In this document: piece by piece, positions 63,909 to 64,000 of the stretch
Layout of the letters: each line of letters opens with the position of its first letter
How positions within the stretch are numbered: position 1 is the stretch's first letter
NCBI RefSeq assembly: GCF_901709675.1
Contig: NC_051103.1
Coordinates: forward strand, 4,387,501-4,451,500
Direction of reading: 5' to 3'
DNA from: Syngnathus acus
Taxonomy: Eukaryota > Chordata > Actinopteri > Syngnathiformes > Syngnathidae
DNA: 64,000 nucleotides
The notes under the pieces: generated by a model
The model's input: only the letters and a program-made list of their open reading frames with translations
Told to the model about the DNA's origin: nothing
The model's database searches: none
Translations under genes and position numbers: made by a program

Positions 63909-64000
63909 CTAAAAGCGCGAGGTGTCAGGTTTGAAGTTTGAATGACATTCGAGGGCTCCGATTGGCTACAACGCAAAGCTGTTGTGGTCCTTCTGACGAT

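Overview
The window is ordinary vertebrate nuclear DNA with compact introns and reads as a teleost fish. The proteins match known vertebrate families along most of their length, many introns are only 60-100 bp, and dinucleotide repeats are common. There are no prokaryotic operons, CRISPR arrays or viral genes. I read eight protein-coding genes, nearly all rebuilt exon by exon with consistent splice phase, and two tRNA genes.

Left part (0-14.3 kb): the 5' end of pgs1 (minus, runs off the left edge; its first coding exon lies at 2.1-2.2 kb), socs3 (plus, with an intron inside the coding sequence) and a threonine aldolase gene, tha1 (plus). This matches the human 17q25.3 neighbourhood PGS1-SOCS3-THA1P. 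The 6 kb between socs3 and tha1 holds three copies of one inverted-repeat element and five perfect palindromic STAT-type sites.

Middle (14.8-29.4 kb): tRNA-Leu(UAG) on minus, eef2k (plus), tRNA-Leu(AAG) on plus, polr3e (plus). EEF2K-POLR3E is a neighbour pair in human 16p12.2, and from memory the two leucine tRNA genes sit in the same relative places there.

Right part (31.4-64 kb): arhgap44 (RICH2; minus, 22 coding exons, with a large first intron holding a 265-bp perfect CT repeat and a cluster of RFX-type X-box motifs), stx4 (plus, head to head with arhgap44, about 760 bp between start codons), and srcap (minus, 30 exons in the window, 5' end beyond the right edge). stx4 and srcap converge tail to tail.

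The genes belong to separate pathways: cardiolipin synthesis (Pgs1), cytokine feedback (Socs3), threonine/glycine metabolism (Tha1), translation elongation control (eEF2K), Pol III transcription (Polr3e and two tRNAs), Rho GTPase and membrane shaping (Arhgap44), exocytosis (Stx4), and H2A.Z deposition (Srcap). I see no novel multigene system. The most interesting signals are regulatory or structural: the STAT cluster, the X-box cluster, the tRNA-Leu pair around eef2k, and a large phase-matched cassette exon in arhgap44. All exon borders come from reading GT-AG sites, frame and remembered family sequences; no transcript data or database search was available.
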